NCBI RefSeq assembly: GCF_009724245.1 | Contig: NZ_WNNK01000012.1 | Location: forward strand, 1 to 64,000 | From: Pseudomonas spelaei | GTDB taxonomy: Bacteria; Pseudomonadota; Gammaproteobacteria; Pseudomonadales; Pseudomonadaceae | Direction: 5' to 3' | DNA length: 64,000 nucleotides | Shown: positions 29,318-38,214 of the stretch, piece after piece | How positions within the stretch are numbered: the stretch's first letter is position 1 | How the letters are laid out: each line of letters opens with the position of its first letter | Program-made: the position numbers and the translations under genes | The notes under the pieces: generated by a model | What the model was told of the DNA's origin: nothing | Databases searched by the model: none | Seen by the model: the letters and a program-made list of their open reading frames with translations, nothing else

Positions 29318-30688
29318 TCAGATGCGTTTGGCTTGTGCTACAGCGTTGCCGATGTAGTTGGCCGGGGTGAGCAGTTTCAGCTCAGCCTTGGCGGCAGCTG
29401 GCATATCCAGGCCGTCGATGAACGTTTGCAGGGCGTCGGAGGTGATGCCCTTGCCGCGGGTCAGCTCTTTGAGCTTCTCGTACGGGTTCTCGATGTTGTA
29501 GCGACGCATCACGGTCTGGATCGGCTCAGCCAGGACTTCCCAGCAAGCGTCCAGGTCAGCGGCGATTTTCTGTGCGTTGAGTTCCAGCTTGCTGATGCCT
29601 TTGAGGCTCGCTTCGTACGCGATCACGCTGTGGGCAAAGCCCACGCCGAGGTTGCGCAGTACGGTGGAGTCGGTCAGGTCGCGCTGCCAGCGGGAGATCG
29701 GCAACTTGCTGGCCAGATGCTGGAACAGGGCGTTGGCGATGCCGAGGTTGCCTTCGGAGTTTTCGAAGTCGATCGGGTTGACCTTGTGGGGCATGGTCGA
29801 CGAGCCGATTTCACCGGCAATGGTGCGCTGCTTGAAGTAGCCCAGGGAAATGTAGCCCCAGATATCGCGATCGAAGTCGATCAGGATGGTGTTGAAGCGC
29901 GCAATGGCGTCGAACAGCTCGGCGATGTAGTCGTGCGGCTCGATCTGCGTGGTGTACGGGTTGAAGCCCAGGCCCAGTTCGTCTTCGATGAAGGCGCGGG
30001 CGTTTTCTTCCCAGTCGATTTCCGGATAAGCGGAGATGTGTGCGTTGTAGTTGCCTACGGCGCCGTTGATCTTGCCCAGCAGTGGCACGGCGGCAACTTG
30101 AGCGATCTGGCGCTCCAGGCGGTACACCACGTTAGCCAGCTCTTTACCCAGGGTGGTCGGCGAGGCTGGTTGGCCGTGGGTGCGCGACAGCATCGGCACG
30201 TCGGCGAAACGGATCGCCAGTTCGCGGATGGCGTCGGCGGTCTGGCGCATCAGTGGAAGCATTACGTCATCACGGCCTTCGCGCAGCATCAGGGCGTGGG
30301 ACAGGTTGTTGATGTCTTCGCTGGTGCAGGCAAAGTGGATGAACTCACTGACCTTGGCCAGTTCCGGCAGCTTGGCCGCTTGTTCTTTGAGCAGGTACTC
30401 GATGGCTTTTACGTCGTGGTTGGTGGTGCGCTCGATCTCTTTCACACGCTCGGCGTGCTCCAGGGAGAAGTTTTCCGCCAGGGTGTTCAATACAGCGTTG
30501 GCTTCGGCGGAAAACGCCGGCACTTCGCTGATGGCGGTGTGAGCGGCCAGGCGCTGGAGCCAGCGCACTTCAACCAGAACACGAGCACGGATCAGGCCGT
30601 ATTCGCTGAAAATAGGGCGCAGGGCCTGGGTTTTGCCGGCGTAGCGGCCGTCAACAGGGGAAACCGCAGTGAGCGAAGAGAGCTGCAT
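29318..30688 (-). CDS. purB: Adenylosuccinate lyase
   Basis: Acts twice in purine synthesis, converting SAICAR to AICAR and adenylosuccinate to AMP, releasing fumarate. The 456-residue length is normal. Catalytic features are His171 in SRTHGQPASP and the mobile signature loop SSTMPHKVNP (296-305). ATG 30688 (MQLSSL) is used; the open frame continues to 30763 with no family-like sequence. It follows hflD in the classical mnmA-hflD-purB order. Confidence 0.96.
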   Translation of the reverse strand: MQLSSLTAVSPVDGRYAGKTQALRPIFSEYGLIRARVLVEVRWLQRLAAHTAISEVPAFSAEANAVLNTLAENFSLEHAERVKEIERTTNHDVKAIEYLLKEQAAKLPELAKVSEFIHFACTSEDINNLSHALMLREGRDDVMLPLMRQTADAIRELAIRFADVPMLSRTHGQPASPTTLGKELANVVYRLERQIAQVAAVPLLGKINGAVGNYNAHISAYPEIDWEENARAFIEDELGLGFNPYTTQIEPHDYIAELFDAIARFNTILIDFDRDIWGYISLGYFKQRTIAGEIGSSTMPHKVNPIDFENSEGNLGIANALFQHLASKLPISRWQRDLTDSTVLRNLGVGFAHSVIAYEASLKGISKLELNAQKIAADLDACWEVLAEPIQTVMRRYNIENPYEKLKELTRGKGITSDALQTFIDGLDMPAAAKAELKLLTPANYIGNAVAQAKRI

Positions 30689-30813
30689 GGGGTGTTCTCG
30701 GACAGTCGGGCAACGAAATGGGGCGCGTATCATACATGAAAAAATCCGCCGATCCGTTGCCAACTGACCGGCGTATTACGCGTAAGGCGATGAAAAAAGG
30801 TTGTCTGCGCGAC

Positions 30814-31437
30814 TTATTCGTTGCGCATCAACGGGTAAAGCTCTTTAAGCAGCTTGCGACGGCTGATGACCAACTGCCAGCGATGGCCGCCCAACTGTCG
30901 CCACAACCGCGCCGAACGAATACCGGCCAGGAGCAGGGCGCGGATTTTCGAGGCGTTGTTCGGTTGTTGCAGGTTGCGCATGTCGCCGTGGACCTGGATC
31001 CGCTGGCGCAGCGTGCTCAGGGTGTCCTGGTACAGGGCGCCACAGGCTGCGATCACATTTTCGTGGGCCGGGCCGAAGTGCTCGACCTGGGACTGGATCT
31101 GCGGCAGACGCTTGCCGATGGTCTCCAGCAAGTCATCACGCTTGGCCAGTTGGCGCTCAAGGCCAAGCATCGACAGGGCGTAGCGCAATGGCTCGCGCTG
31201 CAGGGTGCTGGGGTCGCGCTCCAGGGCGCCGACCAGGGCGCGATAACCTTCGCGCAGGGCCAGGTCATCGCCGCCATAGACTTCAAGGGTGTCCTTGGGG
31301 TCGCGGATCAGCAAGCTGCCGAGCATGCAGGTCAGGCCGGCCTCGGTGACTTGGCCGGTCTTTGCAATCTTGTCCACCAGCACGGCGGCGAGAAACACGC
31401 CGCCCAGTGCCGTCAGTTGCTCCTGGGTCGGGCTCAT
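30814..31437 (-). CDS. hflD: High frequency lysogenization protein HflD
   Basis: A 207-residue, mostly helical cytoplasmic or membrane-associated protein, the YcfC/HflD family. In E. coli it affects lambda lysogeny through CII; its role in Pseudomonas is not known. Start ATG 31437 overlaps the end of mnmA by four bases. Placement between mnmA and purB is the conserved gammaproteobacterial order and supports the call. Confidence 0.9.
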   Translation of the reverse strand: MSPTQEQLTALGGVFLAAVLVDKIAKTGQVTEAGLTCMLGSLLIRDPKDTLEVYGGDDLALREGYRALVGALERDPSTLQREPLRYALSMLGLERQLAKRDDLLETIGKRLPQIQSQVEHFGPAHENVIAACGALYQDTLSTLRQRIQVHGDMRNLQQPNNASKIRALLLAGIRSARLWRQLGGHRWQLVISRRKLLKELYPLMRNE

Positions 31438-32558
31438 GCCTGACTGCTCCAGGGCTCGGCGACTTCGATCACGCCGCCCCCCAGGCAAATCTCACCGTCA
31501 TAGAACACCACCGATTGGCCGGGCGTCACTGCACGCTGCGGATCATCGAAGGTGGCGCGATAGCCCGTGGCGGTTTTTTCCAGGGTGCAAGGCTGGTCGC
31601 TTTGGCGATAGCGCACTTTGGCGGTCAGGCGGCGCGGGGTGCTCAGGTCTACCGGGTTGACCCAGTAGATGTCCGACGCGAGCAGGGCGCGGGAGAACAG
31701 GTAGGGGTGATCGTTGCCTTGGCCAACGATCAGTTCGTTGTGCTCCAGGTCTTTGATCAACACGTACCACGGTTCATCGCCAGCATCTTTCAAGCCACCA
31801 ATGCCCAGGCCCTGACGCTGGCCGATGGTGTGGTACATCAGGCCATGGTGGCGGCCGATGATTTCACCCTCGGTGGTCTTGATCTCGCCCGGTTGTGCGG
31901 GCAGGTATTGCTTGAGGAAGTCGCTGAAGCGGCGTTCGCCGATAAAGCAGATTCCGGTGGAGTCCTTTTTCTTGGCGGTGGCCAAGTCATATTTTTCCGC
32001 GATTTTGCGCACTTCCGGCTTTTCCAGTTCGCCCACCGGGAACAGGGTCTTGGCGATCTGTTCGCCGCCGACGGCGTGCAGGAAGTAGCTCTGGTCTTTG
32101 TTCGCGTCCAGGCCTTTGAGCAGTTCGGTGTGGCCATCGATGTCACGGCGGCGCACGTAGTGGCCAGTGGCAATCAGGTCGGCACCCAAGATCATGGCGT
32201 AGTCGAGGAACGCCTTGAACTTGATCTCGCGGTTACACAGGATGTCCGGGTTCGGCGTACGGCCGGCCTTGTATTCGGCCAGGAAGTGCTCGAAGACGTT
32301 GTCCCAGTACTCGGCAGCAAAGTTGGCGGTGTGCAGCTTGATGCCAATTTTGTCGCAGACAGCCTGGGCGTCCGCCAGGTCGTCCATGGCGGTGCAATAT
32401 TCCGTTCCATCGTCTTCTTCCCAGTTCTTCATGAACAGGCCTTCCACCTCATAACCCTGCTCCATCAGCAGGACGGCGGAAACGGAAGAATCCACGCCGC
32501 CGGACATGCCGACGATGACGCGCTTCTTTTGTGTGTCAGAAGGGGCTGGATCACGCAT
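31434..32558 (-). CDS. mnmA: tRNA-specific 2-thiouridylase MnmA
   Basis: Puts sulfur on C2 of uridine 34 in the tRNAs for Lys, Glu and Gln, taking it from TusE. The 374-residue protein shows the ATP PP-loop SGGVDSS (19-25) and the two catalytic cysteines, Cys108 (TPNPDILCNREIKF) and Cys204 (STGICFIGER). The tusDCBE genes that supply its sulfur lie about 20 kb away in the same window. It is preceded by nudJ and overlaps hflD. Confidence 0.96.
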   Translation of the reverse strand: MRDPAPSDTQKKRVIVGMSGGVDSSVSAVLLMEQGYEVEGLFMKNWEEDDGTEYCTAMDDLADAQAVCDKIGIKLHTANFAAEYWDNVFEHFLAEYKAGRTPNPDILCNREIKFKAFLDYAMILGADLIATGHYVRRRDIDGHTELLKGLDANKDQSYFLHAVGGEQIAKTLFPVGELEKPEVRKIAEKYDLATAKKKDSTGICFIGERRFSDFLKQYLPAQPGEIKTTEGEIIGRHHGLMYHTIGQRQGLGIGGLKDAGDEPWYVLIKDLEHNELIVGQGNDHPYLFSRALLASDIYWVNPVDLSTPRRLTAKVRYRQSDQPCTLEKTATGYRATFDDPQRAVTPGQSVVFYDGEICLGGGVIEVAEPWSSQA

Positions 32559-32617
32559 AGGATTTCAACGGGTGTCTTTAAAAAGGACGCGATTCTAGCA
32601 GGCCCGAGCCTGCAAGG

Positions 32618-33064
32618 CTAAAGAGAAGGACGGATCAATTCGAGACTGTGGTTAAAGCCGGCCAGATAATCATCGATGCAGCGGATGATCAGCTCGCTGC
32701 GCCAGTGCTCGCGCAGGGCCATCAGCTCGTCGCGGGTCAGCCACCGGGCGCGGACAATGCCGTCGTCCAGTTGATAGTCAGGGTGGTGTTTCAGCGCCTT
32801 GGCGATAAAGCACACCCGTTGATAGGTCACGCCATTGCTGGGGGCGGTATACAGGTAAACCCCGACAATCCCGGTGGCCTCGACATCCCAGCCGGTTTCT
32901 TCGAGGGTTTCGCGTACGGCGGCCTCGGTCAGGGTTTCGTGGGGGTCCAGGTGGCCGGCGGGCTGGTTGAGTACGGCGCGGCCGCCCTTGAGTTCTTCGA
33001 CCATCAGGAAGCGGCCGTTGTCTTCGACGAGGGTGGCGACAGTGATGTGGGGTTGCCAGGTCAT
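32618..33064 (-). CDS. nudJ: NUDIX hydrolase, NudJ-like phosphatase
   Basis: Small pyrophosphohydrolase of 148 residues with a complete Nudix box at 37-59 (Gly37, Glu43, then RETLEETGW). NudJ acts on nucleoside di- and triphosphates and on thiamine diphosphate precursors. The position directly before mnmA-hflD-purB matches the E. coli order. Likely first gene of this transcript. Confidence 0.9.
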   Translation of the reverse strand: MTWQPHITVATLVEDNGRFLMVEELKGGRAVLNQPAGHLDPHETLTEAAVRETLEETGWDVEATGIVGVYLYTAPSNGVTYQRVCFIAKALKHHPDYQLDDGIVRARWLTRDELMALREHWRSELIIRCIDDYLAGFNHSLELIRPSL

Positions 33065-33106
33065 AAAGCGGCCTCAATTCGAAATTAGCTGGGGAAACTC
33101 GGTCAG

Positions 33107-33178
33107 TGTGGGAGCTGGCTTGCCTGCGATGGCGGTGGAATATTCAAAATCGCTATCGCAGGCAAGCCAGCTCCCACA
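33107..33178. repeat. REP-type inverted repeat (TGTGGGAGC family)
   Basis: Near-perfect arms of about 24 bases (TGTGGGAGCTGGCTTGCCTG and complement) lie between nudJ and the end of idh. Same family as at 24624, 27550 and 40574. Confidence 0.9.
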
Positions 33179-33222
33179 TTTGATTGGGGTCCTTCAAAAA
33201 ACAAGCTGCGGGCAGAAACAGA

Positions 33223-33245
33223 AACCCCGGCACGGGGCCGGGGCT
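33223..33245 (-). terminator. idh terminator
   Basis: GC-rich stem (AAACCCCGGC paired with GCCGGGGCTT) with a short T-run on the minus strand, about 20 bases after idh. Confidence 0.75.
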
Positions 33246-33264
33246 TCTTTGCATCCTTACAACC

Positions 33265-35490
33265 TTACACCAGCGCAGCAATCGCCGCGTTGAGGGTGTT
33301 GCTCGGGCGCATGGCCTTGCTGATCAGCGCGGCATCGGCGTGGTAGTAGCCACCGATGTCCACTGGCTTGCCCTGAACGGCGTTGAGCTCGGCAACGATG
33401 GTTGCCTCGTTCGCGGCCAGGGTCTTGGCCAGCTCGCCAAACTGCGCTTGCAGTGCAGTGTCTTCGGTCTGGGCGGCCAGGGCTTGAGCCCAGTACAGCG
33501 CCAGGTAGAAGTGACTGCCGCGGTTGTCGATGTTGCCGACTTTGCGCGATGGCGACTTGTTGTTGTCGAGGAACTGGCCGGTGGCCTGGTCCAGGGTCTT
33601 GGACAGTACCAGGGCTTTCGGGTTGTTGTAGTTCACACCCAAATGCTCAAGGGACGCAGCCAGGGCCAGGAATTCGCCCAGGGAGTCCCAGCGCAGGAAG
33701 TTCTCTTCCAGCAGTTGCTGTACGTGCTTTGGCGCCGAGCCGCCGGCGCCGGTTTCGAACAGGCCGCCACCGTTCATCAGCGGTACGATCGACAGCATCT
33801 TGGCGCTGGTGCCCAGTTCCATGATCGGGAACAGGTCGGTCAGGTAGTCACGCAGCACGTTGCCGGTTACCGAAATGGTGTCCAGGCCTTTGCGGGTGCG
33901 TTCCAGGGTGAACTTCATCGCGTCGACTGGCGACATGATGCGGATGTCCAGGCCTTCGGTGTTGTGGTCTTTCAGGTAAGCCTGAACTTTCTCGACCACC
34001 ACGCCATCGTGGGCGCGCTGTGGGTCCAGCCAGAAAATGGCCGGGGTGTTGCTGGCGCGGGCACGGTTGACGGCCAGTTTGACCCAGTCCTGGATCGGCG
34101 CGTCTTTGGTCTGGCACATGCGGAAGATGTCGCCGGCTTCGACTTTCTGTTCCATCAGCAGGTTGCCCTTGCTGTCGGTGACGCGGACTACGCCGTCAGC
34201 CTTGATCTGGAAGGTCTTGTCGTGGGAGCCATACTCTTCGGCTTTTTTCGCCATCAGGCCAACGTTTGGCACGCTGCCCATGGTGGTTGGGTCGAAGGCG
34301 CCGTTTGCCTTGCAGTCTTCGATCACCGCCTGGTAGATGGTGGCGTAGCAGCGATCCGGGATCACCGCCTTGGTGTCGTGCAGTTGACCGTCGGTGCCCC
34401 ACATCTTGCCGGAGTCACGGATCATGGCTGGCATCGAGGCGTCGACAATAACGTCGCTCGGCACGTGCAGGTTGGTGATGCCTTTGTCCGAGTTGACCAT
34501 GGCCAGGGACGGACGAGCGGCATACACCGCCTGGATGTCGGCTTCGATCTGCGCTTGCTGCTCGGCCGGCAGGGCCTTGATGCGAGCGTACAGGTCGCCG
34601 ATGCCGTTGTTCAGGTTGAAGCCGATCTGCGCCAGCACGTCAGCGTGCTTGGCCAGGGCATCTTTATAGAACTCGGCAACGATCTGGCCGAACATGATCG
34701 GGTCGGAGACCTTCATCATGGTGGCTTTCAAGTGAACCGACAGCAGTACGCCTTGTTTCTTGGCGTCTTCGATTTCAGCGGCGATGAAGCTGCGCAGGGC
34801 TTTTTTGCTCAGCACGGCGCTGTCGATGATCTCACCGGCTTGTACGCTGGTTTTTTCTTTCAGGACGGTCGCGGTGCCGTCCTGGGCGATCAGCTCGATT
34901 TTGACAGCATCAGCGGTTTCGATCTGTACGGCTTTTTCGCTGCCGTAGAAGTCGCCAGCGCTCATGTGAGCGATGTGCGACTTGGAGTCAGCAGCCCAGG
35001 CGCCCATTTTGTGCGGGTGCTTGCGGGCGTAGTTCTTGACCGACAGTGGTGCGCGGCGGTCGGAGTTGCCTTCGCGCAGGACCGGGTTCACGGCGCTGCC
35101 CTTGACCTTGTCGTAACGTGCACGGGTTTCTTTTTCCGCGTCGGTGGTTACGGTTTCCGGGTAGTCCGGCAGGTCGAAGCCCTGGGCCTGCAGTTCCTTG
35201 ATCGCGGCTTGCAGCTGCGGGGTCGAGGCACTGATGTTAGGCAGCTTGATGATGTTGGCTTCAGGGGTGACGGCCAGGGCGCCCAGTTCGGCGAGGTGGT
35301 CCGGCACGGCTTTGGCGCCCAGTTGCTCAGGGAAGCTTGCGAGGATGCGCCCAGCGAGGGAGATGTCGCGGGTTTCCACGGCAATATCAGCGGAAGCGGT
35401 GAAGGCCTCTACGATAGGCAGCAGTGAATAGGTGGCGAGGGCTGGGGCTTCGTCGGTGAAGGTGTAGATGATCTTCGAGCGGGTGGGCAT
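33265..35490 (-). CDS. idh: Isocitrate dehydrogenase, NADP-dependent, monomeric type
   Basis: Converts isocitrate to 2-oxoglutarate with NADP. The 741-residue length and the beginning MPTRSKIIYTFTDEAPALAT are those of the monomeric IDH family, which is unrelated in size to dimeric Icd. Family stretches such as DNRGSHFYLALYWAQALA and RNVLRDYLTD-like sequence (GNVLRDYLTDLFPIMELGTS) are visible. It is divergent from icd across a 494-base gap, so one locus encodes both isozymes, which compete with AceA for isocitrate. Confidence 0.96.
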   Translation of the reverse strand: MPTRSKIIYTFTDEAPALATYSLLPIVEAFTASADIAVETRDISLAGRILASFPEQLGAKAVPDHLAELGALAVTPEANIIKLPNISASTPQLQAAIKELQAQGFDLPDYPETVTTDAEKETRARYDKVKGSAVNPVLREGNSDRRAPLSVKNYARKHPHKMGAWAADSKSHIAHMSAGDFYGSEKAVQIETADAVKIELIAQDGTATVLKEKTSVQAGEIIDSAVLSKKALRSFIAAEIEDAKKQGVLLSVHLKATMMKVSDPIMFGQIVAEFYKDALAKHADVLAQIGFNLNNGIGDLYARIKALPAEQQAQIEADIQAVYAARPSLAMVNSDKGITNLHVPSDVIVDASMPAMIRDSGKMWGTDGQLHDTKAVIPDRCYATIYQAVIEDCKANGAFDPTTMGSVPNVGLMAKKAEEYGSHDKTFQIKADGVVRVTDSKGNLLMEQKVEAGDIFRMCQTKDAPIQDWVKLAVNRARASNTPAIFWLDPQRAHDGVVVEKVQAYLKDHNTEGLDIRIMSPVDAMKFTLERTRKGLDTISVTGNVLRDYLTDLFPIMELGTSAKMLSIVPLMNGGGLFETGAGGSAPKHVQQLLEENFLRWDSLGEFLALAASLEHLGVNYNNPKALVLSKTLDQATGQFLDNNKSPSRKVGNIDNRGSHFYLALYWAQALAAQTEDTALQAQFGELAKTLAANEATIVAELNAVQGKPVDIGGYYHADAALISKAMRPSNTLNAAIAALV

Positions 35491-35984
35491 ATTCGGATTA
35501 ACTCTCTTCTTTGCTGAAAGCGTGCGCAGAAACTCGAGATGCGCCGGGTAAAGCGCGTTCGTTCAAAGTCATCCATGAGCGAAATGTCGATGTTTCTTCG
35601 CGGTGATGTTGGGTTGCATCAGTCGAGCGTCAAGCGGGTGGACTGCTGTGGTAGTCCGGCTTTTCGGGCGGATAGTCTCTGTTTAGAGCGGTCGGCCGTC
35701 GTGACTCTTTGGTCAGCGGCGGCATTATACATAGGTCGCTATGCTTACGCCGAGCCTTCATACAAAAGGTCTCTCGTCCATTGGTCTAAAGGTCGCAGGG
35801 GAGGGCGTGGGACTAAAGTCGTGGGAAGTGCTCAGGTTTGGCGCTTTTCCCTTTGCTTTCAAGCTTGTAGGCCACTAAATGTGTTGTTTTCGCTGCAAAT
35901 GTGCGGGGCGTGAGGTTTCAGTCCTCATTTATCTGGAGTAGGCTCGAACGCAGCCAGATGTTCAATCCACAAACGGAGTTCAGC
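35491..35984. promoter_or_regulatory. Divergent idh/icd intergenic region
   Basis: No believable gene in 494 bases. It must contain promoters for both isocitrate dehydrogenase genes. The only clear local signal is GGAG six bases before icd. I could not assign promoter hexamers or operators with confidence. Confidence 0.5.
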
Positions 35985-37241
35985 ATGGGATACAAGAAGA
36001 TTCAGGTTCCGGCAGTCGGCGACAAAATCACCGTCAATGCAGACCATTCTCTCAATGTTCCTGACAACCCGATCATTCCCTTCATTGAAGGTGACGGTAT
36101 TGGCGTCGACATCAGCCCGGTCATGATCAAGGTTGTCGATGCAGCTGTTAACAAGGCTTACGGCGGCAAGCGCAAGATTTCCTGGATGGAGGTTTATGCC
36201 GGCGAGAAGGCAACTCAAGTTTACGACCAGGACACCTGGCTGCCTCAGGAAACCCTGGATGCGGTCAAGGATTACGTAGTTTCCATCAAGGGCCCGCTGA
36301 CCACCCCTGTCGGTGGCGGTATTCGTTCGCTGAACGTGGCCCTGCGTCAGCAGCTTGACCTGTATGTGTGCCTGCGCCCGGTACGCTGGTTCGAAGGTGT
36401 GCCGAGCCCGGTCAAGAAGCCTGGCGACGTGGACATGACCATCTTCCGTGAGAACTCCGAAGACATTTACGCCGGTATCGAGTGGAAGGCCGGTTCCCCG
36501 GAGGCGATCAAGGTCATCAAGTTCCTTAAAGAGGAAATGGGTGTCACCAAGATCCGTTTCGACCAGAACTGCGGGATCGGCGTCAAGCCGGTGTCCCTGG
36601 AAGGCACCAAGCGCCTGGCGCGCAAGGCTTTGCAGTATGTGGTCGACAATGATCGCGATTCGCTGACCATCGTGCACAAAGGCAACATCATGAAGTTCAC
36701 CGAAGGTGCCTTCAAGGAATGGGCCTACGAAGTGGCCGCTGAAGAGTTCGGCGCGACCCTGCTCGATGGCGGTCCGTGGATGCAGTTCAAGAACCCGCGT
36801 ACCGGCAAGAATGTGGTGGTCAAGGATGCTATCGCCGACGCCATGCTCCAGCAGATCCTGCTGCGCCCGGCCGAATACGATGTGATCGCTACCCTCAACC
36901 TTAACGGTGACTACCTGTCTGACGCCCTGGCGGCGGAAGTGGGGGGGATCGGTATTGCGCCGGGCGCCAACCTGTCCGACACCGTGGCCATGTTCGAGGC
37001 CACCCACGGTACCGCGCCGAAATATGCTGGCAAGGACCAGGTCAACCCGGGTTCGTTGATCCTGTCGGCGGAAATGATGCTGCGTCACATGGGCTGGACC
37101 GAAGCCGCCGACCTGATTATCAAGGGCACCAACGGTGCGATCTCTGCCAAGACTGTGACGTATGACTTCCACCGCCTGATGGATGGGGCCAAGTTGCTGT
37201 CGTCGTCAGCGTTTGGGGATGCGTTGATTTCGCACATGTAA
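35985..37241 (+). CDS. icd: Isocitrate dehydrogenase, NADP-dependent, dimeric type
   Basis: Dimeric TCA-cycle enzyme of 418 residues. The phosphorylation and substrate loop RENSEDIYAGIEW (with the serine modified by AceK in E. coli) is present, as are HKGNIMKFTEGAFKEW and the NADP-binding stretch EATHGTAPKYAGKD. ATG 35985 (MGYKKIQ) is preceded by GGAG at six bases; an earlier in-frame ATG at 35901 would add 28 atypical residues. Followed by a strong bidirectional terminator shared with cspD. Confidence 0.96.
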   Translation: MGYKKIQVPAVGDKITVNADHSLNVPDNPIIPFIEGDGIGVDISPVMIKVVDAAVNKAYGGKRKISWMEVYAGEKATQVYDQDTWLPQETLDAVKDYVVSIKGPLTTPVGGGIRSLNVALRQQLDLYVCLRPVRWFEGVPSPVKKPGDVDMTIFRENSEDIYAGIEWKAGSPEAIKVIKFLKEEMGVTKIRFDQNCGIGVKPVSLEGTKRLARKALQYVVDNDRDSLTIVHKGNIMKFTEGAFKEWAYEVAAEEFGATLLDGGPWMQFKNPRTGKNVVVKDAIADAMLQQILLRPAEYDVIATLNLNGDYLSDALAAEVGGIGIAPGANLSDTVAMFEATHGTAPKYAGKDQVNPGSLILSAEMMLRHMGWTEAADLIIKGTNGAISAKTVTYDFHRLMDGAKLLSSSAFGDALISHM

Positions 37242-37257
37242 GCAGATAGTCGGCCAA

Positions 37258-37299
37258 TAAAAACGGCCATCCTGATAATTCGGGATGGCCGTTCTTTTT
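37258..37299. terminator. Bidirectional terminator between icd and cspD
   Basis: Eleven-base arms AACGGCCATCC and GGATGGCCGTT, with an A-run on the left and GTTCTTTTT on the right, so it can end both the icd and cspD transcripts. Confidence 0.85.
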
Positions 37300-37322
37300 C
37301 GGATCGCTTGCTCAGTGGCGGG

Positions 37323-37571
37323 TCAGGCCAGTTGTTCTTTTGGTTTTTGAGCGAGGCTTTCTTTGACTTTGCTGATGCTGATATTCACCGCATGCAAGCC
37401 CTTTGGTCCCTGGATAATCTCAAAGGAAACCGCCTGGCCTGCTTTCAGCGTTTTATAGCCATCCATTTCAATTGCCGAGTAATGCGCAAAAAGGTTTTCC
37501 TCCTTGCCGTCTTCTATAACGAAACCATAACCCTTGGCATTGTTGAACCACTTGACCTTACCGCTTGCCAT
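37323..37571 (-). CDS. cspD: Cold-shock-domain protein CspD
   Basis: Single cold-shock domain of 82 residues with RNP1 (KGYGFV) and RNP2 (LFAHYS) nucleic-acid-binding motifs. CspD-type proteins bind single-stranded DNA and inhibit replication in stationary phase rather than responding to cold. ATG 37571 (MASGKVKW) has AGAGGG eight bases upstream; the frame to 37589 is not needed. Divergent from clpS, the conserved cspD-clpS-clpA arrangement. Confidence 0.9.
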   Translation of the reverse strand: MASGKVKWFNNAKGYGFVIEDGKEENLFAHYSAIEMDGYKTLKAGQAVSFEIIQGPKGLHAVNISISKVKESLAQKPKEQLA

Positions 37572-37795
37572 GCCCATATCCCTCTGCACCAGACTCCATC
37601 ACTGGAGTATCATCCAGTTTATCCGTCCTAACCCGAATAAATAAGGTTGACTGCGCGGACCTTTTTTACCCACTGTGGGTTCTATTGGTTGTAACACCGA
37701 TTTGCCGATAGTCAAGGCGACCAGTCGGTCAGAGTTGAAATTCTGACAGGTCGCCCCCACCACTGTATTTGAACCACTGACGAACCTTTCTTTCC

Positions 37796-38185
37796 ATGCA
37801 TGCAATCAGCCAGATTCGACTAACATTCAATCAGGATCGCCCGACTCTTCATCAGGATCACCCGGATGGTCAAGAAGACGAGGACGGTTCTGCAGGCGTT
37901 GCTGTTCAGGAGGCCAAGCCTGCTTTACAGGCGCCGCCGATGTACAAGGTGGTTTTGTTTAATGATGACTACACACCGATGGATTTCGTCGTCGAAGTGC
38001 TCGAGGTGTTTTTTAACCTGAACCGCGAGTTGGCGACCAAGGTAATGCTGGCCGTTCACACAGAAGGACGGGCAGTATGTGGAGTGTTTACCCGCGACAT
38101 CGCCGAGACAAAGGCCATGCAGGTCAACCAGTACGCCAGGGAAAGCCAGCATCCGCTACTCTGTGAAATCGAGAAGGACGGTTAA
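37796..38185 (+). CDS. clpS: ATP-dependent Clp protease adaptor ClpS
   Basis: Adaptor of 129 residues that binds N-terminal Leu, Phe, Tyr or Trp degrons and delivers them to ClpA. The conserved YKVVLFNDDYTPMDFVVEVL segment contains the degron-binding pocket residues. The first 47 residues are variable, and the start at 37796 (MHAISQIRLTF) is the pseudomonad form. clpA follows after 29 bases. Confidence 0.93.
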   Translation: MHAISQIRLTFNQDRPTLHQDHPDGQEDEDGSAGVAVQEAKPALQAPPMYKVVLFNDDYTPMDFVVEVLEVFFNLNRELATKVMLAVHTEGRAVCGVFTRDIAETKAMQVNQYARESQHPLLCEIEKDG

Positions 38186-38214
38186 CTCCGACCACTTGGG
38201 TATGAGGTGAAGCT

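Noticed and set aside
33184..35427. 747-codon plus frame opposite idh
   Set aside because: Antisense shadow of a strongly recognised monomeric isocitrate dehydrogenase.
35539..35913. 124-codon frame between idh and icd
   Set aside because: No ribosome site or family likeness; Cys- and Ser-rich random composition in the divergent promoter region.
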